A stretch of DNA of 64,000 nucleotides from Lycium barbarum (GCF_019175385.1 NC_083341.1:93894321-93958320); one strand, 5' to 3'. Shown: positions 1-12,075, counted from the stretch's first letter. Made by a program: numbers and translations. Notes: generated by a model not told the origin, from the sequence alone.

Positions 1-395
1 TCGACTTATGCGCTTCGTGACTGTGTCCTGAAGCCGTCTCACGAGCATTCCAGGGTGAGCACTTGGATGGATTCGCTGCCTGGATGTCTCTTCTTAGCTA
101 CTTGTCTTATTTTGATATTCTGAGACAATATTCCATTTCCAGACTTGTATTCATATTCAGACTTGTAGTATTTGTAGTAATGGCTCTTGTACGACGTTAG
201 ACCAGATTCCTTGGGATTGTTGTATTATTTTTCCGCACTTATTCACTTATCCTTATTATTATCTACATGTGAGACTTATATTTGATTGTCTTGATTTCTT
301 TATTGTGGTTGAATGAATGATTTTGGAAAGGGTTCGCCTACCGAGGTAGGAAATGGTAGGTGCCCGCACGTTCCCCTAGTTGGGGCGTGAAATAA
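1..395 (+). mobile_element. 3' part of an LTR (fragment K)
   Basis: The segment ends with a block (ggttcgcctaccgaggtagg, then tgcccgcac and ggggcgtga) that also closes the LTRs near 15045-15102 and 37045-37108. That makes it the downstream part of a plus-strand gypsy LTR whose start lies left of the window. No primer-binding site follows, so the element is broken at its end (gggcgtgaaa rather than a clean TGACA). No coding capacity is seen. Confidence 0.55.
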
Positions 396-406
396 ATTTT
401 GTGGAT

Positions 407-580
407 GTGATGATACATACATATGTGAAGCTAAACACTAACTAGGCCGACCAAATCTAAACTTATGTCTTTTTCATATTATGCTGAATGTTAAAAGTTT
501 TGCTTTATCCAGCATAACTTGTGGGATGTTATAATACATATGCCGAAGCTAACCGCTAACTATGCCGGCAAAATTTCAGT
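407..580. repeat. Diverged direct duplication, about 55 bp twice
   Basis: Two related blocks, about 410-465 and 521-577, share gatgttataatacatatg, gaagctaac and the word 'actaactaggccg/actatgccgg'. They are separated by about 55 bp of unrelated AT-rich DNA. No coding frame is seen. Confidence 0.45.
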
Positions 581-597
581 TTATATCGCGCCAAAAG

Positions 598-690
598 TGC
601 TGAAAAAGCAAAAATTAAAGACCACAAATTTGAGGGGCAAAAATTAAAGACCACCCCAAAATAGGGGCATTTGTGCGAATAACCCAAATT
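598..690. mobile_element. Solitary terminal fragment of a Mutator-like fold-back element
   Basis: The words attaaagaccac, aattaaagaccacccca and gggcatttgtgcg match the right terminus of the fold-back element at 1530-1611. Only one arm is present here, so it is a truncated second copy or a solo terminus. Confidence 0.55.
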
Positions 691-777
691 TTGTCCAATC
701 TCACTACTTTTCCTTTCATAAACGAAGAAATTGGGCCGGCAGTAGACAGAAATTAGTTAGCCCATTCTTTGATCTAA

Positions 778-838
778 TTAGCCCACTTGTATGTATTTAT
801 TTACTTTGTTTTAGTTAGCCCACTTGTATGTATTTATT
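778..838. repeat. 37-bp period direct duplication
   Basis: The word ttagcccacttgtatgta and the following tttatt occur at 778-801 and again at 815-838, an offset of 37 bp. The second copy abuts the fold-back element, and its last 9 bp serve as that element's target-site duplication. Confidence 0.75.
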
Positions 839-1611
839 GGGAAATTCTCAGGATTGCCCTTCTTTTGGGGTGGTCTTTAATTGTTGCACCTCAAATTGCT
901 GGTCTTTAATTTTTTGCCTTCACGTAGAAACCTTAAGGTTTTGGGTTCGAATCCCCGCTCTGGCATAAAAATAAAAAATAATTTTGCAAGGCAAGGCTTG
1001 GGAAAATCTATGCCGGAGCCGGCATACGCGCACTTAAGGCATAACTATAGTCTGCCAGAAGGGGCAGACTTTGCCTTAAGGCATATATTTTATTTTTTTA
1101 CTTTGTAAGGCAAACTTTTAGTTATGCCTTAAGGAAAATTTTTGCCTTATGGGCATACTTACTTTTAGATATGCCTTAACTAATAGTCTGCCACATAAGG
1201 CATAACTAAACTATATGTTAAGGAAAAGTCATAAGGCGGAACTTTTCCTTAAGGCAAAGTCTATGCCCTATAAGGCAAAGTCTATGCCTTAAGGAAAGAT
1301 TCCGCCTTATGAGGCATACTTTTAGTTGTGACTTAACTAACATTCTGCCCCATAAGGCATAACTAAACTATGCAAAAAGTTCTGCCGAATCCGGCATAAC
1401 TTTAGTCATGCCTTAAGCGCGCGTATGTCGGCTCCGGTATAACTTTCCCAAGTCTTGCCTTGCGAAATTATTTTTTATTTTTATGCCTGAGTTGGGATTC
1501 GAACCCAGAACCTCAGGGTTTCTACGCGAAGGGCAAAACTTAAAGACCATAAATATGAGGAGCAAAATCTAAAGACCACCCCAAAAGAAGGGCAATCCGC
1601 ACAAAAAAATG
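839..1611. mobile_element. Fold-back (Mutator-like) MITE with tRNA-T-arm words in both arms
   Basis: The first and last about 170 bp are inverted copies of each other. Both, read inward, carry ggattgcccttcttttgggg, then ggtctttaa, then cgtagaaacc, then ggttcgaatcc (944-954; inverse at 1495-1505), then a run of aaaataaaaaataatttt. The centre is built from repeated 'ttaaggcat/atgccttaa' words, so it also folds on itself. GTATTTATT flanks both sides (830-838 and 1612-1620), a 9-bp target-site duplication as is usual for Mutator-type elements. There is no transposase; it must be mobilised in trans. The GGTTCGAATCC word equals the consensus B box of tRNA genes, but no A box or full tRNA is seen. 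Confidence 0.75.
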
Positions 1612-2157
1612 GTATTTATTTACTGGATAGTTAGTCCTTTCTTATTTTTCCCTAAGTATAAATATGAGAAATTTTCAAAAATGACTATAGCTTGGACGTT
1701 GTTTACAAGGCATAGCTATAGTTTCGTTAATTACCGTTAGTAGCTACAGAGTGTTTGCGATTAGTTATATTTCGCTGTATTAAATTCGGCTATATTCAAT
1801 TCACTGCATTCATTCGTAGCTACTTTTACACTATATTCATTTCACGGTATTCAGTTCGGCTATATTCAAACAACAAAGATTTAAAATTACAGGAATTTAC
1901 TGGAAATAATCTTCTGTGGAATACATAAATACATGTGAAAATACAAAAACTATACTGTATTTACATTAAAAAATGTAGAATATACTCAAATCCTACAAGA
2001 TTTGAGAAATACAAGAAAAAAAAAATACAACGAGCAAGGTCATCCAAAAAGTGCTGGTCTAGTTGATGCCAGCAACGACAACGGAGGTGATGATGACAGC
2101 TAGATCTGGAACATGAAATCATCGGCAAAATGGATACAATACCTCATACACGCCACC

Positions 2158-2268
2158 GGTAATCTGAGAAATACAAATACAGCAACCACACCGGTGATCT
2201 GAGAAATACAAATACAGCGACCACGTCGGTGATCTAAGAAATACAAATATAGCAACCATGCCGGCACC
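2158..2268. repeat. 35-bp minisatellite, three units
   Basis: The unit containing atctgagaaatacaaatac starts at 2162, 2197 and 2232 (the last with one change, atctaag), so the period is exactly 35 bp. Confidence 0.85.
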
Positions 2269-2354
2269 GGCGGCGACACAGCGACCAGGTTTGAAACAAG
2301 CTCCGACACCATCAGATCACCAAACCAGATCCGAAACCAAATACAATGACCACG

Positions 2355-2450
2355 CTGGCCAGATCTGAAACGGAAGAACCAAAGGTCGCCGGTGTTGCAT
2401 CGCTCGGCGACCAGATCTGAAACTGAAGAAACAAAAGGTCGCTGGAGTTG
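2355..2450. repeat. 51-bp period duplication
   Basis: ccagatctgaaac followed by gaagaa and aaaggtcgc occurs at about 2359 and about 2410. It lies next to the 35-bp minisatellite and shares its 'atctga' core. Confidence 0.6.
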
Positions 2451-2560
2451 CTCTGTCCAGCGAAGCAGTGACGACGGGGGTTAGCGGCTTTGGAGAAACG
2501 AGGGAGAAGAGGAGCAGCACGGTTTAATGTGAACTTGCTATGAAATACAAAGTATAGCTA

Positions 2561-4500
2561 TTTATAGTAATTAAATTAAAAATATAGCCACAGTAGGTAA
2601 ATATACCTCTTATATTTATCTACGCCATGCAATTTTTTTTTTTTTTTTTTATAAATATTGCGTCTAGAATATTCTATATAGATTTTTCACACATGTAGTT
2701 TATAACACAGTTGGAATGAAAAATATCCAATTCCCTATCTCGATAATCTCAGTTTTAGTTCAAAGCCCTAGGCAGATTTCTACAATTTCTTATTGATTTT
2801 CAACATTAACACGCGATGCATATCTCTCTCTCTATAAGTTCTATATTACGCTTGTTAAAAAGATACCATATTTTCCTAGCTTTACAACTACGAGTTGTAT
2901 TTTGTCAACTTTTAAAATTTATTTTATCGAGTTATATAGCTGGGTCTTTTCAGCTATACCTTTATTATTTAATATATTGATATTGATATTTTAAGTACTT
3001 TTTATTTTTATTTGTTAGTTGTTGTTGAGTACTGAATATGTATTATAATATTGATAATCCAATCCTTACACCTTTTTAAGAATTTTGGCGATTTTTAAAG
3101 TAATATATGATTGAAGGGAAGCTAATTCGAAAGAAAAAACAAAAGGTTTAAAATAAAGCAGAACACTTCAAAGTGAAAGGGGAAAAGCACAAAATATTTT
3201 AAGAAGGCTCGATGGAGCAGGGCAAAAGTAGGAAGAAATGTTAAATGGGCATGACAGGCGAGTTAAAATTTAGCGGGCGCTTCACTTTTCATCCCGTAAT
3301 TTTCATGTATTTACTACATACTAGTCACTCCTCACGTGCGCTGCATGCGCATCACTTGTTAATAATTATAAATTTTATACATATCAAGTTATGGAAATAA
3401 TAAATATAAATAGTAAGTTTCATGTTAATTCATTAAGACTCACATCCTTTTTTCGTATCCTTCCCAATTAACAACGTGTTAGAAATTTATAGATTAAGTA
3501 TATAAACATTAATACATTAAGAAAAAAAATAAACATCTAAACAATTAATTTGAATGCGTAAATAATGTAAAGGTATCTCCATATGCATATGGATATGAAC
3601 TACACGTTCCATAGACTATATCTGTTCACATATTCTTCTTTGCCTGATATGGCTTTAGATTCTCGTACAAATGCTAATATAATTCATATTAGCAACCATT
3701 GTTGATAGTTTGTTACAAAATACGGTGCCTATCTGGTGAAACATAAACTCAAATGAAATCAACAATCTTCTTAATATCCAATGATCTTCATTGCTTCTCC
3801 TTTTCCTTCTTTTTATTACCTCCATTTTTTACTTGTTTAATCACTCAAACACCAATAATTAGTAATATACTCGATGCATAAAATATTTATTTTAATGAGT
3901 CATGTTGCAATGCATCGATATTTTTGAACTTATTATATTAAATTTTTTCTAATTAATACTATGCCAAGATACATCAAGACTAAAGCTGGAGGAGTTTATT
4001 TAACGTTATGAAATAGTTCGAAAAGAGATCAGTTGGACCAAAGTGCTTATGTGCAAATAATGCTTTCTCTAAGAAGATTTGTATTTAAATAATGCTTTCT
4101 CTAAGAAGATTTGTATTTTCTAGGACGGATGTGTCCAAGTAATTAAGCAATTTGTATTGAACATTAGAGTTGCCTTCATGAATAAATAAATATAGAGATG
4201 AATTAAACAAAAAAATATTAAGTCATCTCAACTATATCTAATATTAATAAATTGTTATATTGTGATCACTTACGAAATGGAAGAATATGAAGGAATTTCA
4301 AAAGGTGAAGTGGATTAGGAATGAAGTCAAGTATACGCATACCTTTTTCCTGTAGCACCACACTGTTTACCCTCAAAAGAGAGCAACAATTGAATTTGTA
4401 CGTGGTTTAAAGGATCTGTGACCAAGCTTGTTAACAAAAAGTGAAATTAACCAACAAACAATAAAGAATTAATGGAAAGTAAATGAGATAGCCTTGAGTA
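2561..4500. other. AT-rich intergenic DNA, no gene seen
   Basis: No frame of note, no RNA gene and no recognised element terminus. A T-tract of about 20 lies near 2632-2650. A 32-bp unit starting aaataatgctttctct is tandemly duplicated at 4055-4118. Confidence 0.5.
4055..4118. repeat. 32-bp tandem duplication
   Basis: Identical units begin at 4055 and 4087 (aaataatgctttctctaag). The identity suggests a recent slippage or duplication event. Confidence 0.85.
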
Positions 4501-4825
4501 TGGAACAACAGATCCGACGGGGAGAAGCTCTTTGTTCGGACTATGCTTAATAGGTCCGACTATGGGAAATTCCTCCCTCGGACGAAGGGTAATTTATGAT
4601 GAACGAACTTGGATGAAGATAAACGAAGATAAATGTTTCGTTTCTTGAATAACAAAATGAAATATAACTCAGACCAAGTTGATTCTGATGCCCTCTACTG
4701 GGGCTGATACACATGCTTTTATAGTGCTAGTATCCTACTCTAATTAGAAGACACGAACTCCCACGTGGGTAATACGGTTCCGATAATATCGGACATGTCC
4801 GTTGGTGGCGTGATCTTCGGCGATG

Positions 4826-4854
4826 AATCAGTGGAAGATAACCTTCCACTGATT
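4826..4854. repeat. Perfect 12-bp inverted repeat, 5-base loop
   Basis: aatcagtggaag (4826-4837) pairs with cttccactgatt (4843-4854) around the loop ataac. Confidence 0.85.
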
Positions 4855-4862
4855 CGGATTTA

Positions 4863-4912
4863 CGAACCCACCCCGGACGTATCTTCTCGAACCCACCCCG
4901 GACGTATCTTCT
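4863..4912. repeat. 25-bp tandem duplication
   Basis: cgaacccaccccggacgtat plus cttct occurs twice back to back (4863-4887 and 4888-4912) without a mismatch. Confidence 0.85.
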
Positions 4913-5080
4913 CGGACTCACATTCTCGGACACATCTCGAAGGCTCGCTTGTCGGACTTACTGCTTGGACCATTATTGAACCACTCGCTCCTTCAATGAA
5001 CCGGAGAGAATGTTTTCCAAGTTCTCACCGTACACACACTTTAGCAAAAAAATTGTATGCTTCAATCGCACCATCATAAT

Positions 5081-7358
5081 AGCAAAAAAACATCAATGAG
5101 AGTCATTCTTGGTGATGAAATAAAGACATAAAAATTAAAGGGTAAAGTCAAGCAATACTATTCATGGTGAGGATAGATATGCGAAGACATTATTTTGTGA
5201 ATTTGTAGTCACAAAGAAAATAAAAAACAAAGTTGAAAGTATAAAATTATTAAGTCACAAGGATCTACCGTGTCATTCTTGGTGTCGTTACTTGCAAGTT
5301 GCAATCTGCTCACTACGTAATCGAATTTGCAGTATCAAGTTACAAACTGCATGAATATGCAAAAAAATCGGCAAGTCTACTCTCTTTAATTTATTATTTT
5401 CCTATTTAAGAAATAACGCATAATGTCTTGTTTTACTTCGTAAGTTTAATTCATCCCCAGTTCCTACCAAACAAACTTTGTATGCAGTGAGAATTCAGCG
5501 AATGTGTATTTCCGTTCTTTCATTTACATTGTGCTAATTCTCATTGTCTTTATCCAAGCCAATATGACGGTTCGAAAAGGGCGTGGATTAATTTTAAACA
5601 ATTGAATTGAAAGTGTATTTTTACTAATAGTTGTGTCCGTTCATAATTGAACTAATTTTTTAGATTTTTTTTTTTTGAATATTAGTTTTAAACAACTTAA
5701 CTGAAAAGTCTCTTTTATTAATAGTTGTGGCTTTTCATATTTTAACCTCGTAATTTTGAGTCAAATAGATAGAGTTATTTATTTATCTATTTATTTTAGA
5801 AGAATATTTTAGTAATTTAACTTTTAAGTTAAGGACTTCATGCTTTTAATATAATATAAATATAGATTTTAAACCCTCATGATGAAAATTCTACCTTTGT
5901 CACTGGAAATCCAATGTGTTGGATAGCTGATACCACAATTTTAGTACAAATAGTTCTTGAGACTAATTAATATCCATAACCAAATGCAAGATAAAATATT
6001 CCTGCATTTTATCTCGAAATTATTATCTCTTGTCCCACCAACCAAATAACCCCTCAGTTAAAAGGTATAAGTACTTCTTGAACTAAAGTCGGAATTCCAA
6101 TTGCACACCTTAATTTTGTGGGGATTCTATTTCTGCCTAAACAATTTTAAAATGAAATTAACACCACTCTATAACTGAACAATGAAATTTCGGACTAGTG
6201 TATATTTTATAGCTTTTATCGATTTTCTTGATATGACTTGGGGTTTAACCCTGTGAACTTGAAAATCTAGTAAGCTTATGTTGTTATAAACTAATACAGA
6301 AATTCACATATAAAATATATTTAAGATCTATAAATAACTTCATTCATAAATTTTGAGTAGTCAACCGTTCCTTTATGTAAGGGTGGATACTATTAATCGT
6401 GCGCTTAAATATTGTATATTCTAACAATTGTCATGGTTAAAAGTTTAAGTGGAAAAATCGGATATACATTATACTCCATTAATCATGATGTATATATCAT
6501 TAACCATGTGCTTAGACATAGTATTTATTATAGAACAATTGTATTTTAAATTTTAACAAAAAATTAAATAGATCATATATTCGTTTATGTGTCCGTTTAC
6601 TTATATAGTAGATAATTAAGTGTATAGAGTTGTAGGTTATACACAGAGGATTAAATCATCAATTCTTATAACTACAAATTTTTTGTTCACAATCTAAGAT
6701 GGAAATTGGACAAGCTATCGGTATGATTGTAGCACAAGATTATATATAATTTATCTAGATTATGGGAACAGTATTGTTCCGACTTCTTGTGCTAGTACAT
6801 TTTGTCTGTATTGAAAGGATGGAGTAGAAATAGATGTTCTAGACCGACTGACAAAAATATATTCTCTAAACTGTTAAATGCAATTATGTTCTCAATCTTG
6901 ATATAACTATTAAAGACTGTATATTTTAATTGTCATTTTGATTTATTAATAGGTGAGATCCAGAGATGGATCAATATGTCAGGTAGATTGTATGATAATA
7001 ATAAATATATATTGGTGAACTAATAAGTTAGTTGATGATCCATGTCTCGTATAGGGATTGATGATATGCCTTTTAAAGGAGCTTATAAGTTTTCATTGTG
7101 TCAAACATTGCAAGTGGACTTATGAATCTGACACATAAAATAAGTTAAACAGTACGTTGAAGAATTTTAATCCATGAATTAAATTCGTCAGTAATTTAAT
7201 GTCTTGATAGTATCTGTTATCTTAACATGGGGACTTTCAAAATATAAATGGAGGAGTGCAATTACAAATTTCTAGTGGAATGACTTGTAATTTATCATGA
7301 TAAGAATAATTCAAATTAGATTTTTGAATTATTTCCATAATAGGGAGCTGTAACGATA
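5081..7358. other. AT-rich intergenic DNA, no gene seen
   Basis: No open frame above background, no RNA gene and no recognised terminal repeat. The segment ends at the left terminus of element A. Confidence 0.5.
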
Positions 7359-7790
7359 TGTAACGACCCGTTTGGTCTGTTACACCCCGAAAAATTTTGT
7401 GTTACTAAGACTGTAGACGACTTATGTTACACCTAGAAGTTTGGACGTTGAGTTCCGTAGGTGTTAACTGCTTAATTGTGGACACTGGAGTGATATGCGC
7501 CTATCTTATGGTTATATGGATTTATGTTCATATAGTAAGCTATGAAAGGATTGAAGGGCAAGTGAATTAAGGAAATTAAATTTGTTGGAACTTGGAAGAA
7601 AATATGAGAGGCAATTTTGGCCCAACTTGGAGAAAGAATATCTTTTAGTAGATGAGGAGTTTTGAAGCAAAGTAAAAGCCTAAAATAAAGTTCGTCGTGT
7701 CTAGTTTCCAACGCAACAAACCGCTCGTCGATACGGCATCGAAGTGGAGAATTATGGACGTTACAAGTTAGGCTGACAGAGCAGAAACGC

Positions 7791-7866
7791 TGCTACAGTA
7801 ACCAGGCTGCTATAGTGCTGCTATAATAACTGCTACAGTACCGACTTGCTACAGTACGCTATAGTG
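7791..7866 (+). promoter_or_regulatory. S1 word array upstream of TATA-like box
   Basis: gctacagta and gctatagtg variants occur six times in 76 bp. The likely TATA box TATTTAAGG lies at 7889, 22 bp downstream. Function is inferred from position only. Confidence 0.5.
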
Positions 7867-8495
7867 ACCCGACCCGAATTTGACCCACTATTTAAGGATC
7901 AAATATGATCCTAAACCTCATTTTTCAGCCCAAGAATACTCCAAATATTTTCCAAATTTTCTAGAAAATTCTCCCAACTTCAGTCCACTAGATTTTAACG
8001 CAAATTAAGTGAAATCTCCAAATTTAAGTTCGGACAACACATAGCAGCGATTATAATATCGAATTGCAGCGAAACTTGGCTTCGATTCTAGGTGATAATC
8101 GAAGATATTGCAATTCTGCGGGTGAAAGGTATGAATCTTTCCTTATTAGTATTGATTTAAGCTTATTTACGGAGGAAAAGTTACTAAATGAGCGTATAAT
8201 GAAGTTATGGGTCAAGAAATTTGATAAAACATCGTGTGGGACGTTTATGGAATATCTTGGTGTTGATAATATTGTTGTTGATGTTGGTATTGTTGTTGTT
8301 GTTGTTGGTTGCTAAATTGAGATTTTGGGCTAGGCATATAAACAGAGGAGATGCTGTCGAAATTTCGGCAGATTCTAGGAAGATTTATTTGGAGGCTTAG
8401 GATAAGTGCATAACAATGGCCTAACAATAGTATGAATGGTTTTATATGTATATTCAAGATAGGAGGTAGGTTGGAAAGTCGAGAAGCGAGCTTCC

Positions 8496-8503
8496 AGGTA
8501 TGT
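8496..8503 (+). other. Donor-like AGGTATGT in S1
   Basis: An exact AGGTATGT about 607 bp after the TATA-like box. A weaker AGGTATGA lies near 8126 (about +237). Equivalent sites occur at similar distances in S2, B, C and E. Confidence 0.4.
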
Positions 8504-9019
8504 TAAGGCTATCCTTTCCTTCTTTTTGGCATGATCTATGACGAGTGCGAAGCGTGATGATATCCATAATGAATCCATTCCTAGATGTAGGATATCTGAG
8601 TTCCTTGACTTCTTAAGTCCCGAAGGGGCATCCATAAGTTGTGCAATTTCATAACGATGTCTAATTCCCGAAGGGGACATTCTTAAGGTTTCCTTATTCC
8701 CATGCATTTCACATTTGATTTTTTAGTCTCGAAGGAGACAAATGAAAAGGGGAAGAAGTTCCCATTTTTAAGAAAAGGGAAGAAGTTCCCGTTTTGAACT
8801 AAAAGTTGCTCCAAAGGGAGTCTTTTGATGGTTTTCAAAGATTTTCATGCATTTGCATATTTACATACATGCACGACATCATTTCATGGGGAATGGGAAA
8901 AGGGCTAAGGCGTTATATATGCAAACCACCTGATCAGCTGGTATACGATGATTATGATGCCCGAAGGGGCCATTATGCTATTATTCCCAAAGGGGCTGCG
9001 AGGAGGGCGAAGGCATGCA

Positions 9020-9020
9020 T

Positions 9021-9052
<32 letters not shown>

Positions 9053-9074
9053 CACACACATACATACATACATA
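9020..9074. repeat. Compound microsatellite (TA)n-(CA)n-(CATA)n
   Basis: A TA run at about 9020-9042 is followed by a CA run (9044-9060) and CATA units (to about 9074). Short open frames reading through it are artefacts. Confidence 0.95.
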
Positions 9075-9201
9075 CTCATGCTACATCAAAAGTTCATATG
9101 CACATACATGTTTATCAGAGTTGGCTACAGGTACAGATTGAGTCTGTTACTCTTTTATCATCCGAGTCGAGATATATTGTTTCAGTTCTGCCTTACATAC
9201 T

Positions 9202-9260
9202 CGGTACATTGTTCGTACTGACGTCCCTTTGCCTGGGGACAATGCGTTTCATGCCACGCA
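9202..9260 (+). other. Triple stem-loop module of S1
   Basis: Stem 1 cggtac/gtactg, stem 2 gtccc/gggac (9223-9240), stem 3 tgcgt/acgca (9243-9260). The same order of three hairpins occurs in D, S2, B, E and S3 with different paired bases. Confidence 0.55.
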
Positions 9261-9867
9261 GGTGTATACAGATGAGTAGAAGACATTGGCTATAGGATGT
9301 TCCCAGGCTATCAGCTGGATTGGTGAGCTCCATCTCAGTTCGGAGCATTGCCGATTCAGAGTACTTATGTTATGGTATCTCGTGTATGTTAGAGACTTTT
9401 GCAGACAGTGTCCTGTGGATAGTGCGTCGAGATGTCGACAATTGTGTAAAGTGACCATGTGGGTCGAGTATTTTTATGCTTTATTGTTTTAAAAGATTTT
9501 ATTGTGATTAAAGGTATTCTTTGAATTAACGATAAGGGAGAAGTCCTGATTTGACGAAAGAGTTTTATTGAAAAGTTTTATTTTACCCGACGGAAGCATC
9601 ATTTCGTAGATTAAAGGTTCACAAAAAGTTGTGACTCCTAGATGGAATAGTAGTATGGCACTCAGCCGAGTAGGGTCTTGGGTGTTAGTGGCGGCCCTCC
9701 AGTTTGGGTTGTGACATGGTCGTTACCGTAACTTTGAAAGATTTGCGACTTTGACATCCTGGACTTGTTAGGTTCGTTACATGTTCCTGATGAACCTCTA
9801 GCCTAATTGGACCCATTGTATGAGTGAAAGTTAAAGTATCAAATTTTATCCCTCGGACCTAGTTAAA

Positions 9868-10010
9868 CCGCTCCAGCGATAGGCTGACCGCCATAGCAGT
9901 CATACCTCCGCGACCTATACCCTGCTATAGCGAAGGCGGGAAAAATGTAGAAGTGGTCTCGATGCCGCTGAAGCAGTGTTGCTATAGTTGTAGCTTGACC
10001 GCTGAAGCGT
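9868..10010 (+). promoter_or_regulatory. Element A 5' LTR quasi-palindromic array
   Basis: Words of the type ccgctNNagcgg (for example ccgctccagcgat, ctgctatagcgaagg, ccgctgaagcag) recur about six times, each nearly its own reverse complement. TATTTAAAG lies at 10031, 20 bp downstream. The same array is at 31068-31220 in the 3' LTR. Confidence 0.55.
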
Positions 10011-11703
10011 TGGACGACCAGTGGTTGGCCTATTTAAAGCCCTATTTATGGACTTGACCTAATATTTCATTTCCTATAAATTACAGCCGCCACAAGCAGG
10101 ATTTTCAGCCCTAGAGACTTAAATGCTTGGGAAGGTAACACCCTTTAATTCCCCATTTCATCTCTCATTAATTCTTCCTTTCTTCTTACATAATTTATGG
10201 TTATGGCAAATCATTAAATGGAGATTCCTTCTCAATTTCTAAAGAGACTAATTGGGATAAAAGAGGTATTCTTGACCTAGAGTAAATTATAACTCAAAGA
10301 AAGCTTGTCTATTTCAAGACCTAGATTAATAACAAGTTTCTAGCCTAAATCTTTCTATTCTCGAATGGGTAAGCTTGATAGGTGTTAATAATGAGGAATA
10401 TGGATTAGTGAGGTAAGTTTGACATATGTAAACCTTGATTTCTACAAAAGGAGGTTAAATAGCAATAAATTGAGAATCAAGGAGGTTATTTAAGAAATGA
10501 TGATTTTACCCCTATGAACCTAAAGTCCTAAATTGTTGCTTACTTGAAATTATCCATCAGTCCTAGACCTCTCGGATCTACAAATTCCGTACAAAGATCG
10601 AAGATGGAGTCCAAGTGGATGTTCGCGCACCAGTTCGGCCTTGAGGTAAGTTACAACTTCCCTCTCTTGGTAAACTCCGATTAGACTTTCAGATACGCGT
10701 GTTAGATGAAGCGGAGAATGCATGTATAGGATTTCGGAGATTGGGACGAATACTTTAGATCGATAACGTATTAGAAATGGTGGTTATTGTGTATTACTGA
10801 TATGGTTGTAGATTTATGATGACCTTATGGTGAGACTTCGATTAGCTAGGCGTATGTTTAGATGATATTGTCAGATAATGCATGTAAACCTTAGGGTATG
10901 AAGTTTGGGATGGATATTACCTTAGGTTGGGCCTTGTTGTATGATTTAGGGCTAGCCACCCCATTGGGTTGTTGACTTATTTGCTCTACATTCTTGTTGG
11001 GTCAGTGCCACGTAGAGATATTGGATATTGGGGATTAGTTATATATCATGATTATGACATTGTAGTACCTTACTTTATTGATATTGAGATGAGAACTGTG
11101 AATCTGTTATGGCTTATTGTGTAGCCTTATTGATGATATTACTTGTGTGCCCGTGTGTGGTACTGTTTTTATTGATTTGGTTTATTGATATTTCACTTGC
11201 ATTATATTCATACTCATTTCCATAATATATTGATATTGCCTTGATACGATACTGATGGTGGGAAATGAGAAGGAAATAGAGATGTTTGAGACATATTGAT
11301 ATGAGTCATCTCTGAGTTGTGTGCAGAGTGATCGGTATTCCTCTAAGACATATTGGATATTGACTCATCTCTGGGCTGTGTGCGGAGTGACTGATATGGA
11401 ACACTTATCTTCTGGGACATATTGGATATTGAGTCATCTCTGGGCTGTGTGTGGAGTGACTGATATGGAACACTTATTGTTACACCTCGCGTTTTCGTTG
11501 TAAGAAAATCCTTGGCTTATTGGTGGTTTATGACTTAGTATGGAGATCTGCACCTGAATTTTCGAGACATTTGCCTTATCTTGCATGTACTGGAGTAGAA
11601 GTATATGTTCCTCGCGGTACGATAGGGTTAGAAGTTAAACGAATCGAATCGACGCAAGTTGGAGTGACTTAGGAAAGTCTACAGAACAAGTCATCTTTGA
11701 CGG

Positions 11704-11816
11704 GCCGTCGACGCGTCGACGAGCCGTCGTTGTATGCCGTCGATGAGACACCGTCTCTAAATCTCAGGTGACAGGTCGACGGAGCACGTCGACGAGCCGT
11801 CGACCCACCCGTCGAC
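11704..11816 (+). promoter_or_regulatory. S2 GTCGAC array upstream of TATA box
   Basis: The perfect palindrome GTCGAC occurs six times within about 110 bp (11707, 11715, 11775, 11788, 11799, 11811), with further gccgtcg words between. TATATATA is at 11846, 30 bp beyond the array. Confidence 0.55.
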
Positions 11817-12075
11817 CCGCATTGCTGGAACTTTGTTGATCCATCTATATATACTTAGCTCCACAATTTTATTCCTCATTTTCTCATTCCCAAACCAGAG
11901 CAAACCCTAAAGTATTTTCCCTCAATATTTTCCATCATATTGGAGAAATTCTAGCAAGATCCGAGCCCCGTAAACCCGAGCTAGTGAAGGAAAAAGGTTG
12001 TTCCTAGGGTTTCATTGAAGTTGTGGAACTTGGAAGTTTGAGTTGAAATTGATTCTTGGTATTCTAGTCCCTTCA

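Larger units (their letters stand above)
1621..2560. other. Unassigned patch with GC-richer core, possible captured fragment
   Basis: An AT-rich left part with repeated 'tatattca' and 'ggctatattc' words leads into a GC-richer block (2040-2520) made of degenerate internal repeats. The minus strand is open over 2100-2312 and 2317-2520, but these short frames are probably products of the repeats. A captured gene fragment in a transposon is possible; I recognise no domain. Confidence 0.25.
4501..5080. other. Unassigned GC-richer patch with hairpin and tandem duplication
   Basis: The patch differs in composition from its AT-rich surroundings and repeats 'cggac' words. It holds a perfect 12-bp stem hairpin (4826-4854) and two adjacent 25-bp units (4863-4912). 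It could be an LTR or a captured fragment; I found no second copy in the window. Confidence 0.3.
7373..9721 (+). mobile_element. Solo LTR S1 with 5-bp target-site duplication
   Basis: The LTR spans 7378 (tgttacaccccg) to 9716 (gggttgtgaca), 2339 bp. It is flanked by TGGTC at 7373-7377 and 9717-9721. Removing it restores the element A sequence seen at 30903 (tgtaacgaccc, then ggtc, then ttaccgtaac). No internal region remains, so it arose by LTR-LTR recombination. It is the same family as element B: both share the block around 'cgttggaaactagac' in opposite genomic orientation. Inside are a word array (7791-7866), TATTTAAGG (7889), donor-like sites near 8126 and 8496, the triple stem-loop (9202-9260) and a TA/CA microsatellite. 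Confidence 0.92.

Noticed and set aside
944..954. Possible tRNA gene
   Set aside because: Only the T-arm/B-box word is present; no A box, anticodon arm or cloverleaf.
8064..9492. Several 65-111 codon frames inside S1
   Set aside because: They lie in an LTR, overlap in several frames and show no domain; background frames.
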